Shown here piece after piece: positions 26,441 to 33,722 of a DNA stretch of 36,425 nucleotides (position 1 is the stretch's first letter; each line of letters opens with the position of its first letter). The translations under genes and the position numbers were made by a program. The stretch lies in contig JAGWBM010000003.1 in the NCBI GenBank assembly GCA_021295895.1, positions 1-36,425 of the forward strand. Reading direction: 5' to 3'. The DNA comes from Pseudomonadales bacterium. Its GTDB lineage: Bacteria; Pseudomonadota; Gammaproteobacteria; Pseudomonadales; Azotimanducaceae. The notes under the pieces were generated by a model, which was given only the letters and a program-made list of their open reading frames with translations, searched no databases and had not been told where the DNA came from.

Positions 26441-27790
26441 ATGAAGGGAAAGATGACTCGTCCAAGCACAACCCTTGTGGCAGCGATGATTGTTGCCGTC
26501 GTTGCGGGGGTCTCCGCCGGCGCGGCGGAGCGAGGGACCCTCGACAGCATCGTCGCCATCGTGAACGATGACGTGGTGCTCGCGAGCGAGTACGGCGACC
26601 GCCTCGCGGAGTGGATGTCTCGACTGGACGAGTCGGAGAGGAACGATCCGCTCCTGGCCAGCACGGTGCGTAGCCAGGTTCTCGAGCAACTCATCTCCGA
26701 GAGCATTCAGCTCCAGGAGGCGGAACTGCGAGGAATCGAGGTGGACGACGAAACGCTGACTCGCGCCGTCGCGGAGTTCGCCCGTCAGAACAACATGACC
26801 TTGGAGGAGTTCATCGCCGACGTGGCGGCGCAAGGCAGTTCCTACCGGGCGCTGCGTGAACGGATTCGCCGCGACATCATGATCGAGCGTGTTCAACGAG
26901 TCGTCGTCAATCGACGGGTCTTCATCGCCGAGCGCGACATCGACGAACTGCTTGCGTCGCCGTTCTTCGAGGAGGCGATCTCGGACGAGTACCGCCTCGG
27001 ACACATACTCTTGGAAGTCACGCCGGACATGACGACCGCGCAGATCGAAGCGGTGCGCGAGAAGGCGGACGGTCTCGTTGCCGAACTGCGCGAGGGCGCC
27101 GACTTTGCGGCGACGGCGACCGAACATTCCTCTGCGCCCACGGCTGACGGGGGTGGTGATTTGGGTTGGCGCAAGGAGAGCCGGATTCCGAGGCGCTTCG
27201 CCGAAGACGTCGTCGACCTGGAAATCGGTGCCGTTGCGGATCCCGTTGAGGACTCCTCCGGGTTCCACATCGTAAAAATGATCGACCGGCGGGGTGCCTC
27301 GCAGCAACGGGTGGAGCAGACCCTCGTCCGGCACATACTCCTGTCGCCGTCCGCCATCCGCTCGGACGAACAAACGCTGGCCGCCATGGAGGAGATTCGG
27401 AGTCGAATCGTCGCCGGCGAGGACTTCGCCGAATTGGCGAGGGAGTATTCCGAGGATCCGGGCACGCGACTGGCGGGCGGGGACCTGGGCTGGACCACGA
27501 CCGAAGATCTCGATCCCGCGTTCCAGAGGATGATGAACCTAACGGGGGTCGACGAACTCTCCGAACCGTTCGAGAGTTCCTTCGGCTGGCACATCCTGGA
27601 AGTTCAGGGTCGACGCCAGCAGGACATTAGCGAAGAGGCCCGACGCAACTACGCCGCGCAGATGCTTTTGGAGAAGCGCTTCAACGAACGCCTCGACGAG
27701 TGGTTGACGGAGATCCGCGACGAGGCGTTCGTCGAGCGACGGGCGAACGTTTCCGGGCAACAAGGTAATCCGGCCCCGTTCGGCGGCTGA
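26441..27790 (+). CDS. surA: Periplasmic chaperone and peptidyl-prolyl isomerase SurA
   Basis: SurA escorts unfolded outer membrane proteins across the periplasm to the BAM complex. The 449-residue protein begins with a signal peptide (TLVAAMIVAVVAGVSAGAAE). The SurA N-domain follows, with LDSIVAIVNDDVVLASE and QLISESIQLQEA. Two parvulin domains follow, near 175-280 (RLGHILLEVTPDM ... FHIVKMIDRRG) and 290-395 (VRHILLSPSAIRSDEQ ... WHILEVQGRRQQ). Both have the GDLGW motif (GGDLGWRKES and GGDLGWTTTED). The two ATGs at 26441 and 26453 are equally plausible starts. lptD-surA is the usual order. Confidence 0.96.
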   Translation: MKGKMTRPSTTLVAAMIVAVVAGVSAGAAERGTLDSIVAIVNDDVVLASEYGDRLAEWMSRLDESERNDPLLASTVRSQVLEQLISESIQLQEAELRGIEVDDETLTRAVAEFARQNNMTLEEFIADVAAQGSSYRALRERIRRDIMIERVQRVVVNRRVFIAERDIDELLASPFFEEAISDEYRLGHILLEVTPDMTTAQIEAVREKADGLVAELREGADFAATATEHSSAPTADGGGDLGWRKESRIPRRFAEDVVDLEIGAVADPVEDSSGFHIVKMIDRRGASQQRVEQTLVRHILLSPSAIRSDEQTLAAMEEIRSRIVAGEDFAELAREYSEDPGTRLAGGDLGWTTTEDLDPAFQRMMNLTGVDELSEPFESSFGWHILEVQGRRQQDISEEARRNYAAQMLLEKRFNERLDEWLTEIRDEAFVERRANVSGQQGNPAPFGG

Positions 27791-27835
27791 CCGTTCGCCG
27801 TTGTCTGGTTGTGCCATGCGGCCGCAGAGCGGGCC

Positions 27836-28648
27836 ATGCGGGATAGGCCCCGGGCCCACGGCGTCGCGCGTTCAGCGAAGCAGCGGGCCTTCGGCCAGCA
27901 CTTCCTCACCGACACGTCCGCGGTCGACCGCATATTCGCGGTGCTCGACATCGACGCGTCGGATCACGTTCTCGAGATCGGGCCCGGTGCGGGTGCGCTC
28001 ACGATGCGGCTCGGCCAGGAGGCCGGGTCCGTCGTTGCCGTCGAAGTGGACCGCGACCTCGCGTCCTCGCTCCGGGCTCGACTCCCCGGTGTCGAGATCG
28101 TCTGCGCCGACGCACTCAAGGCGGACCTTGCCGGGCTGCTCGACCGTGCCGGCCAGCGTCGGTGCCGGGTGGTCGGGAACCTGCCCTACAACATCGTGAG
28201 CCCCCTGCTTGGTCGGCTGTTCGAATTGCACGCCCGGGACATGCACTTCATGGTGCAGGCAGAAGTGGCGCGACGGCTCGCGGCGGCACCCGGATCCAAG
28301 ACCTACGGGCGGCTCTCCGTCGTCGCACAGTGGCGTTGCCGTGTCGAATTGCTCTTCGAGGTAGGGCCGGGAAGCTTCTCGCCGCCACCGAAGGTTCGTT
28401 CGGCCTTCGTGCGACTCCAGCCGCGACCGCGCTCGGATCGGCTGGATTGCGATGCCGCCGTGCTGCAACGCGTGGTACGCGTGGCGTTTGCACAGCGCCG
28501 TAAAACGCTGGCTAATGCCTTAGAATCTCTTCGCGTCGATTGGAGTGCGCTGCACATCGACCCGAGGGACAGACCGGAGAACCTGAGCGTCGCCGACTTC
28601 GTTGCCATCGCCAATGGTCTGACCGCGAACATCGAACGACCGAGTTGA
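27836..28648 (+). CDS. rsmA: 16S rRNA dimethyladenosine transferase (RsmA/KsgA)
   Basis: RsmA dimethylates A1518 and A1519 of 16S rRNA late in 30S assembly. The 270-residue protein contains FGQHFLTD (near 18-25), VLEIGPGAGALT (SAM motif I), VAVEVDRDLAS, and GNLPYNIVSPLL (about 115-126), the catalytic NLPY motif. The C-terminal domain has FSPPPKVRSAFVRL and FAQRRKTLANAL. ATG 27836 is chosen over TTG 27809, which would add nine residues of no known family sequence. It follows surA by 45 bp. In Pseudomonas pdxA lies between surA and rsmA; here no pdxA is present. Confidence 0.96.
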   Translation: MRDRPRAHGVARSAKQRAFGQHFLTDTSAVDRIFAVLDIDASDHVLEIGPGAGALTMRLGQEAGSVVAVEVDRDLASSLRARLPGVEIVCADALKADLAGLLDRAGQRRCRVVGNLPYNIVSPLLGRLFELHARDMHFMVQAEVARRLAAAPGSKTYGRLSVVAQWRCRVELLFEVGPGSFSPPPKVRSAFVRLQPRPRSDRLDCDAAVLQRVVRVAFAQRRKTLANALESLRVDWSALHIDPRDRPENLSVADFVAIANGLTANIERPS

Positions 28649-28651
28649 CCC

Positions 28652-29020
28652 GTGAACGGATTTGAAGTCAGCGTCGAGCCACGCTACATCCTTGCCGAGT
28701 CGGACCCCGCCAAGTCCCGGTTCGTGTTCGCCTACACCATTACCATCGCCAACCACGGCGAAGAAGCCGCGCAACTCCTCAACCGGTATTGGCTGATCAC
28801 CGATGGCGATGGCAAACGGCAGGAAGTCCGCGGCCCGGGTGTGGTCGGCAATCAGCCGCGCATTGCGCCGGGCGAGGCATTTCGCTACACGAGCGCCTGC
28901 GTATTGGAGACCGCCGTGGGGTCCATGGAAGGCCATTACGAGTTCGTGGGCGACGGCGGTGAGCGCTTCAATGTCCCCATCGCGACGTTCTCGCTGGCCG
29001 TTCCAGACGCCGTGCATTGA
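28652..29020 (+). CDS. apaG: ApaG protein (fibronectin type III-like)
   Basis: ApaG is a 120-residue single-domain protein of unclear function, common in proteobacteria and related to the C-terminal FBXO3-type domain. The 122 residues contain VEPRYILAESDPAKSRFVFAYTITIANHGEE, LLNRYWLITDGDGKRQEVRGPGVVGNQPRIAPGEAF, and YTSACVLETAVGSMEGHYEF, matching the family pattern closely. The start is GTG 28652, three bases after the rsmA stop. The gene overlaps apaH by four bases. Confidence 0.95.
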   Translation: MNGFEVSVEPRYILAESDPAKSRFVFAYTITIANHGEEAAQLLNRYWLITDGDGKRQEVRGPGVVGNQPRIAPGEAFRYTSACVLETAVGSMEGHYEFVGDGGERFNVPIATFSLAVPDAVH

Positions 29021-29871
29021 ACGGCCAAGGCCGACATTCCCCGACCGACGACCGACCGGCCTGCGGTTCCACCTACTTGGTGGGCGACATCCAGGGGTGT
29101 TTCGAGAGTCTCGAGGCACTGCTTGCCGAAGTCGGCTTTGGCGACGCCGACCGGCTCTGGTGCGTCGGCGACCTCGTCAACCGGGGGCCGGACTCGCTCG
29201 GGGTATTGCGCTTTGCGCGCAGTTTGGACGAGCGGTTTACCTGCGTGCTCGGCAACCACGACCTGCACTTTCTCGCCATGGTCTACGGCGGCCACCCGCA
29301 CCGTGCCACCGATACGATGGCCGATCTGCTCGCTGCCCCGGACTGCCCCGACTTGGCGGACTGGTTGCGGCATCAGCCCTTGTTCATCGACCGCGGCGAC
29401 TGGGTGGTCGTTCACGCCGGCATTCCACACATCTGGACGACGACGATGGCCCGCGACAATGCCCGCGAAGTGGAAGCCGTGATACGGGGACCGGGTCACG
29501 CCGGGTTCTTCCGGGCGATGTACGGCAACGAACCCGCGCTCTGGCGTGACGATCTGGCAGGAATGGATCGGCATCGCGCGATCGTCAACTACTTCACCAG
29601 GATGCGCCTCGTCGACGTCGAGGGACGCCTGGAGTTCAGCCACAAGGGTACGCTGGACGATCTGCCCCCAGGCTACGCGCCTTGGTTCTCATATCCGACC
29701 GAAATCGACGGGACACTCTATTTCGGCCACTGGGCGGCGCTGGACGGCGCGACGGGGCGGCCGCGGGTCATCGGCTTGGATACCGGCTGCGTCTGGGGAC
29801 GGACGATGACCGCTGTTCGCCTCGAGGACGGGGCGATGTTCAGCGTCTCCGCTGCCGAGGGTTGTCCATGA
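29017..29871 (+). CDS. apaH: Symmetrical diadenosine tetraphosphatase ApaH
   Basis: ApaH hydrolyses Ap4A to two ADP, controlling dinucleoside polyphosphate alarmones and RNA capping by Np4N. The 284-residue metallophosphoesterase has GDIQGC (near 23), [20 protein letters not shown] and HAGI, the four metal-site motifs of the family. The start is most likely TTG 29017, overlapping the apaG stop (TTGA): this keeps a short 18-residue N-terminal extension before YLVGDIQG, and there is no ATG before that motif. It overlaps cca by four bases. TTG starts are rare and this one rests on context. Confidence 0.94.
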   Translation: MNGQGRHSPTDDRPACGSTYLVGDIQGCFESLEALLAEVGFGDADRLWCVGDLVNRGPDSLGVLRFARSLDERFTCVLGNHDLHFLAMVYGGHPHRATDTMADLLAAPDCPDLADWLRHQPLFIDRGDWVVVHAGIPHIWTTTMARDNAREVEAVIRGPGHAGFFRAMYGNEPALWRDDLAGMDRHRAIVNYFTRMRLVDVEGRLEFSHKGTLDDLPPGYAPWFSYPTEIDGTLYFGHWAALDGATGRPRVIGLDTGCVWGRTMTAVRLEDGAMFSVSAAEGCP

Positions 29872-30947
29872 CAGGCCCTTCTTGGATAGACTTGGGTGGG
29901 GGTGCGACGACGTATCTCGTCGGCGGCGCAGTTCGCGACGAGTTGCTGGGGAGAGAGCCTAGCGAGTTCGATTGGGTCGTCGTGGGCGCCATGGCGGACC
30001 GGATGCTTGCTCACGGTTTCAACCAGGTGGGTCGCGACTTCCCGGTTTTTCTCGAGCCGAAATCCGGTCAGCAATACGCCCTCGCGCGCACCGAACGTCG
30101 AACCGGGCCGGGCCACGCCGACTTCGTCTGCCATGCCGCCCCGGACGTCACCCTGGAGGAGGACTTGGCGCGCCGGGATCTGACGATCAACGCCATGGCG
30201 CGGGACAAGAGCGGCACCTTGATCGACCCGTGGAACGGCCAAAGCGACATCGCCGACCGGGTGCTACGCCACGTGTCGCCGGCGTTCGCGGAGGATCCGC
30301 TGCGGGTATTCCGGGTGGCTCGATTCGCGGCCCAACTGTCCGGTTTCAGCATTGCTGGAGACACCTTGGCGTTAATGCGATCGATGGTCGACGAACTGTC
30401 GGCGCTTTCCGGCGAACGCGTTTTCACGGAACTCCACAAGGCCGCCGGTTCGGCACGACCCGGGCGGTTCTTCGAGACCCTCCTCGCCATTGGCGAACAT
30501 CACTGGTTCCGGGACATCGACCTCCAGGCGACCGCGGATCTGTTTGCAACGGATGTGTTCGCAGATGCGCCGACGGCCCTGGTGGGCATGGGCTGGGTCA
30601 ACGTCGCCGGGGCCGTGCAGCGGTTGTATCGAGACCTCCGGGCACCGCGCCAGATCCTCCGGGGCGCGGTTGCGCTGGCCCGCCATGGCGCGATGTTGGT
30701 CCGACCAGACCCCGACGCACAGGCCCTATTCGGGGCACTGGCAGGCATCGACGCATTCCGACAGAACGATGTTACCGGGATCGTGCTCGACAGTGCCGAA
30801 GCATGCAGCGGCCAGTCGGTGGCGGATAGACGGCAACTGGTCGAAGAACTGCGGGTTCTGCGCGTCGATGCGGTGCCGGGTCCGGACTACGGCGCTGCGC
30901 TCCGCCGTCGCCGCATCGCGTGGATCGAGTCTCGGCCCCGTCCGTAG
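29868..30947 (+). CDS. cca: CCA tRNA nucleotidyltransferase, no HD domain
   Basis: Cca adds or repairs the 3' CCA end of tRNA. Residues 16-25 hold the [10 protein letters not shown] motif, followed by [10 protein letters not shown], where the metal-binding D-x-D of E. coli (DRDW) reads E-x-D. Then [35 protein letters not shown] and [23 protein letters not shown] match the class II catalytic core closely. The 359 residues are shorter than E. coli Cca (412). The HD phosphohydrolase domain of the E. coli enzyme is not recognisable; the C terminus is a helical stretch with no HD pair. ATG 29868 overlaps the apaH stop as ATGA. The Glu-for-Asp change is allowed in the superfamily. Confidence 0.93.
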   Translation: MTGPSWIDLGGGATTYLVGGAVRDELLGREPSEFDWVVVGAMADRMLAHGFNQVGRDFPVFLEPKSGQQYALARTERRTGPGHADFVCHAAPDVTLEEDLARRDLTINAMARDKSGTLIDPWNGQSDIADRVLRHVSPAFAEDPLRVFRVARFAAQLSGFSIAGDTLALMRSMVDELSALSGERVFTELHKAAGSARPGRFFETLLAIGEHHWFRDIDLQATADLFATDVFADAPTALVGMGWVNVAGAVQRLYRDLRAPRQILRGAVALARHGAMLVRPDPDAQALFGALAGIDAFRQNDVTGIVLDSAEACSGQSVADRRQLVEELRVLRVDAVPGPDYGAALRRRRIAWIESRPRP

Positions 30948-31082
30948 GGGGGTGGGCGTGTCCCGTCCCGGCGCGCCCTTTGGGCGCGTTTCGAGAATGC
31001 TTGCGCATTCTCGTGCCAACCCACTGACGTCTTGCGGGGCCTCAGCACGGGCGACGGCGCGGCGATGGCGTCGCCGCTACGG
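30942..31082. repeat. 141-bp palindromic element after cca (copy D)
   Basis: The left end begins CCGTAGGGGGG (30942) and the right end TCGCCGCTACGG (31071-31082), the inverse of CCGTAGCGGCGA. Two perfect hairpins lie in it: CGCGCCC/GGGCGCG (30972-30978 and 30982-30988, loop TTT), and CGAGAATGC/GCATTCTCG (30992-31000 and 31005-31013, loop TTGC). It lies between convergent cca and tsaD. It may also terminate transcription from either side, though no T-run follows either hairpin. Confidence 0.6.
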
Positions 31083-31097
31083 CCCGTGGCATGGAAC

Positions 31098-31127
31098 GTC
31101 CGTAGGGGGTGGGCGTGTCCCGTCCCG
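31098..31127. repeat. Direct repeat of the left end of the 30942 element
   Basis: These 30 bases (GTCCGTAGGGGGTGGGCGTG, then TCCCGTCCCG) repeat 30940-30970 with one G fewer. They end 17 bases before the tsaD stop. It looks like a truncated second copy, or the start of a second unit. Confidence 0.6.
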
Positions 31128-31143
31128 TGGCTGGGTGTGTCGT

Positions 31144-32163
31144 TCAAGGCACCACGGGGTCGAGTTCGACCAAGGGCCACCGGGCACGCGTTGCGACTTC
31201 CAAGCCCTCGCGCCGACCGGCACCGAGCCGGATCGCGCCTGCGTAGGCGATCATGGCACCGTTGTCGGTACACAGCGCAGGCGGTGGATAGATCACCCGA
31301 GGCAGGGCCGCCTCCAAACGCTCCCGTAGCCGGCGGTTGGCGGCAACCCCGCCGGCGATGACCAATTCGCCGAGTCCCGTGTGTTCGACGGTGCGTCGGC
31401 ACTTGATGACCAAGGTGTCGACCACGGCCTCCTCGAACGCCCGGGCGATGTCGGCAATATCCTTGTCGGTAAGCGGCGCGTGTTGGCGCACCGTATTGAG
31501 GGTGAAGGTCTTCAGCCCCGAAAAGCTCATATCGAGGCCGGGCCGGTCGGTCATGGGTCTCGGGAAGCGGAACCGTGCCGGGTCGCCTTGCTCGGCCACC
31601 GCGGCCACAGCCGGTCCTCCCGGGTAGCCGAGCCCGAGCATCTTTGCCGCCTTGTCGAATGCTTCACCGGCGGCGTCGTCCAGGCTCTCGCCGAGTAGCT
31701 CGTAGGATCCGATGCCGTGGACGCGGAATATCTGTGTATGCCCGCCGGACACGAGCAGGGCGGCGAAGGGCAACGCGGGCGGCAATGTCTCGGCGCCCTC
31801 GATCAACGGCGCGAGCAGGTGCGCTTCCAAGTGATGCACCCCGATCGCGGGTATGTCGAGTCCGTAGGCCAGCGCGCGGCCGAAAGTCGCACCCACCATG
31901 AGCGCACCGATAAGGCCAGGCCCCGCGGTATAGGCCACGCCATCGAGGTCGGCGGTCGAACGACTGGCCTTGTCGAGCAGTTCGCCCACTAGCGGGACGA
32001 TCTTGCGGATATGGTCCCGCGAGGCCAGTTCGGGTACCACGCCCCCGTAACGGGCATGCAAGGGCACCTGGCTGTAGATCGACTGCGCGAGCAAGCCGTC
32101 CGCCGTGTCGTACAAGGCAACGCCGGTTTCGTCGCAGGAAGTCTCAATGCCGAGAACGAGCAT
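31144..32163 (-). CDS. tsaD: tRNA N6-adenosine threonylcarbamoyltransferase TsaD
   Basis: TsaD (YgjD/Gcp), with TsaB and TsaE, transfers threonylcarbamoyl-AMP to A37 of ANN-decoding tRNAs. The 339-residue ASKHA-fold protein has [18 protein letters not shown] at the start, then VHHLEAHL with the metal-binding HxxxH (HLEAH), [52 protein letters not shown] and [12 protein letters not shown]. All are characteristic. ATG 32163 is the canonical start; an upstream ATG at 32217 adds an unrelated segment. The stop lies next to the repeat region. Confidence 0.97.
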   Translation of the reverse strand: MLVLGIETSCDETGVALYDTADGLLAQSIYSQVPLHARYGGVVPELASRDHIRKIVPLVGELLDKASRSTADLDGVAYTAGPGLIGALMVGATFGRALAYGLDIPAIGVHHLEAHLLAPLIEGAETLPPALPFAALLVSGGHTQIFRVHGIGSYELLGESLDDAAGEAFDKAAKMLGLGYPGGPAVAAVAEQGDPARFRFPRPMTDRPGLDMSFSGLKTFTLNTVRQHAPLTDKDIADIARAFEEAVVDTLVIKCRRTVEHTGLGELVIAGGVAANRRLRERLEAALPRVIYPPPALCTDNGAMIAYAGAIRLGAGRREGLEVATRARWPLVELDPVVP

Positions 32164-32302
32164 CCCGTGGCAGTTGGATATGGACCGGCCGCCTAAACTA
32201 CCCGGATTCGGATCCAACCGACAGGCATGCCGGGCAGCCGAACGACAAGATCATCGCCCACGCGTGGAACACATCCACAACCCGGTGAATCGCATGAACA
32301 AA

Positions 32303-32388
32303 TCCGTGGGGGCGACCCTTGCGGTCGCCCGCACCGCACATACCCGCCCTGCCTGGTAACGGGACGGGACAAGCCCGTCCCCTACGGT
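32303..32388. repeat. Palindromic element (copy E)
   Basis: A perfect 8-bp hairpin GGGCGACC/GGTCGCCC (32310-32317 and 32323-32330), loop CTTGC, lies on the left. A second perfect 8-bp hairpin GGGACGGG/CCCGTCCC (32361-32368 and 32374-32381), loop ACAAG, lies on the right. The right end, read on the minus strand as ACCGTAGGGGACGGG, then CTTGTCCCGTCCCG, matches the left end of the 30942 element closely. The left end, CCGTGGGGGCGACC, is similar. Confidence 0.65.
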
Positions 32389-32425
32389 CCTTGAACCTTG
32401 CGGGTCAGCGCCCCGGCTCCGGGAC

Positions 32426-32533
32426 CTAGGCCGCAACGATCAGGTGGGCGATCACCAGTGCGACGAGCAACGGCACCGAAGAGACGACGGCGACTGCCCA
32501 CCCCGTTACGAAGGATCTCAGTAGTCCGAGCAT
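32426..32533 (-). CDS. Possible 35-residue hydrophobic peptide
   Basis: ATG 32533 to TAG 32426 reads a 35-residue peptide with one membrane-type segment (about residues 11-34, GWAVAVVSSVPLLVALVIAHL). No ribosome binding site is visible. Short hydrophobic frames arise by chance in high-GC DNA, so it needs conservation evidence. It may be a single-pass small membrane protein, or nothing. Confidence 0.25.
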   Translation of the reverse strand: MLGLLRSFVTGWAVAVVSSVPLLVALVIAHLIVAA

Positions 32534-32793
32534 GAGGCGAGCGTAATCTCATCGGGTGTTCCACTCAACATGTGGGTGATCGTCCAGGGTATTCGCGCCG
32601 ATTCGGCTATCGTGCCGACCGTGAAGCGCGACACCAAATGGCTCGACGGATGGCGGAAAGCCATATTGGTCGGCCTGATTGGGATCATCCTATATAACGC
32701 CTGGCTCTGGTGGGAATGGTGGCAGGCCACGAACCAGGCTGGCTTGTGGTCGGCAAGCGTTGGCCCCGTCGTACTTCGGAGGTCCCAGTCTGT

Positions 32794-32856
32794 GCATCGC
32801 GCCGGGCTGCACGGTGGCGGGCGGCACCGGTTGGTTGGCAACCACCGGCGCGATGC
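32794..32856. repeat. 12-bp perfect inverted repeat around the rpsU promoter
   Basis: GCATCGCGCCGG (32794-32805) and CCGGCGCGATGC (32845-32856) are perfect inverse arms separated by 39 bases. The right arm lies in the spacer between the -35 and -10 of the rpsU promoter. Within the centre, TGGTTG G CAACCA (about 32830-32844) is another small dyad. A regulator could bind the arms, or DNA could cruciform here; neither is shown. Confidence 0.6.
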
Positions 32857-32863
32857 GTAGAAT
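32835..32863 (+). promoter_or_regulatory. Sigma-70 type promoter for rpsU
   Basis: TTGGCA (32835-32840), then 17 bases, then TAGAAT (32858-32863). Spacing and both hexamers fit the consensus well. The start of transcription should fall near 32870, giving a leader of about 20 bases before rpsU ATG 32891. It could drive the whole rpsU-yqeY-dnaG-rpoD unit. Confidence 0.65.
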
Positions 32864-32890
32864 GCGCCTCCGGTTTGCAGCAGGCTATCC

Positions 32891-33106
32891 ATGCCATCCG
32901 TTAAAGTCAGAGAAAACGAACCGTTCGACGTGGCCTTGCGCCGTTTCAAGCGGTCGTGTGAAAAGGCCGGTGTATTGTCCGAGGTTCGTCGTCGGACGTA
33001 CTACGAGAAGCCCACCGCCGTTCGCAAGCGCAAGGCGGCCGCCGCCGTGAAGCGTCACATCAAGAAACTGCAGCGCGAAGCGCGGCGGTTCGAAAAGGCG
33101 TTCTAG
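32891..33106 (+). CDS. rpsU: 30S ribosomal protein bS21
   Basis: The 71-residue basic protein is the S21 subunit of the 30S ribosome, involved in initiation. [21 protein letters not shown] is the standard N terminus, then [20 protein letters not shown] and a Lys- and Arg-rich helix to the end. It starts the macromolecular synthesis cluster rpsU-(yqeY)-dnaG-rpoD. A sigma-70 promoter lies about 30 bases upstream of its start. Confidence 0.98.
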   Translation: MPSVKVRENEPFDVALRRFKRSCEKAGVLSEVRRRTYYEKPTAVRKRKAAAAVKRHIKKLQREARRFEKAF

Positions 33107-33182
33107 CGAACGAAACCGCCAGTCGGGCGACGCACTCGCCAGCCCGGGATCATCGACGCGCTACCAATCGGACGATTGTTCC

Positions 33183-33632
33183 ATGAGCGATCTGCAAGAC
33201 CGTATCGAAGCCGCTACCAAGGATGCCATGCGCGCCCGCGACAGGGAACGCGTCAAGGCGCTCCGCCTCGTCAACGCCGAACTCAAGCAGGCCGCGATCG
33301 ACGGCCGCAAAACACTGGGTGACGCCGACGTGGTCGGCGTCCTGGCGCGGATGCAGAAGCAGCGCCGGGACTCGCAAGGACAGTTCGAGACGGCCGGCCG
33401 GGAGGATCTCGCCGCCATCGAGCGGTTCGAGATCGAAGTGATCGAGGAGTTCCTGCCCAGGGCAATGTCGGCGAGCGAGATCGAAGAGGCCGTGGCCGCG
33501 GCGGTGGTGGCTACCGGCGCAACCGGCATGAAGGACATGGGCCGGGTCATGGGCGCTTTGAAAGGCGAACTGACCGGCCGCGCCGACATGGGTGCCGTTA
33601 GCCAGGTGGTTCGGGCGGCCCTTCAGGGCTGA
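33183..33632 (+). CDS. yqeY: GatB/YqeY domain protein
   Basis: A 149-residue YqeY-type protein, homologous to the C-terminal tail of the GatB amidotransferase subunit. Typical features are LKALRLVNAELKQAAIDGRK-like helices (RVKALRLVNAELKQAAIDGR), VVGVLARMQKQRRDS, EVIEEFLPRAMS, and the C-terminal TGATGMKDMGRVMGALKGELTGRADMG. It may modify tRNA-related metabolism; function is not established. No Shine-Dalgarno precedes ATG 33183; instead a small dyad CAATCG/CGATTG (33165-33178) ends four bases before it. It lies between rpsU and dnaG, as in many gammaproteobacteria. Confidence 0.95.
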   Translation: MSDLQDRIEAATKDAMRARDRERVKALRLVNAELKQAAIDGRKTLGDADVVGVLARMQKQRRDSQGQFETAGREDLAAIERFEIEVIEEFLPRAMSASEIEEAVAAAVVATGATGMKDMGRVMGALKGELTGRADMGAVSQVVRAALQG

Positions 33633-33722
33633 ATTGCTGGGGCCGCAAAGAACCTCAGCGACACGCGAAACCGGTCGAGTCCTATAGCGTCCCTCCCCGC
33701 GCGGGTCTATCCTTTGTGGGCA

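Larger units (their letters stand above)
32164..32890. other. Divergent intergenic region between tsaD and rpsU
   Basis: 727 bases without a clearly supported long gene. From left to right it holds the tsaD upstream region, a palindromic element (32303-32388), a possible 35-codon membrane peptide on the minus strand (32426-32533), and a plus-strand frame (GTG 32621 to 32860) with one hydrophobic segment but a non-protein-like tail. An inverted repeat (32794-32856) and a good sigma-70 promoter for rpsU (32835-32863) follow. In many relatives plsY and folB lie on this side of tsaD; neither is present. Confidence 0.6.

Noticed and set aside
32621-32860. Plus-strand frame with one hydrophobic segment between tsaD and rpsU
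   Set aside because: Its second half is Arg- and Gly-rich without protein-like pattern, and it runs through the rpsU promoter. It was not listed as a gene.
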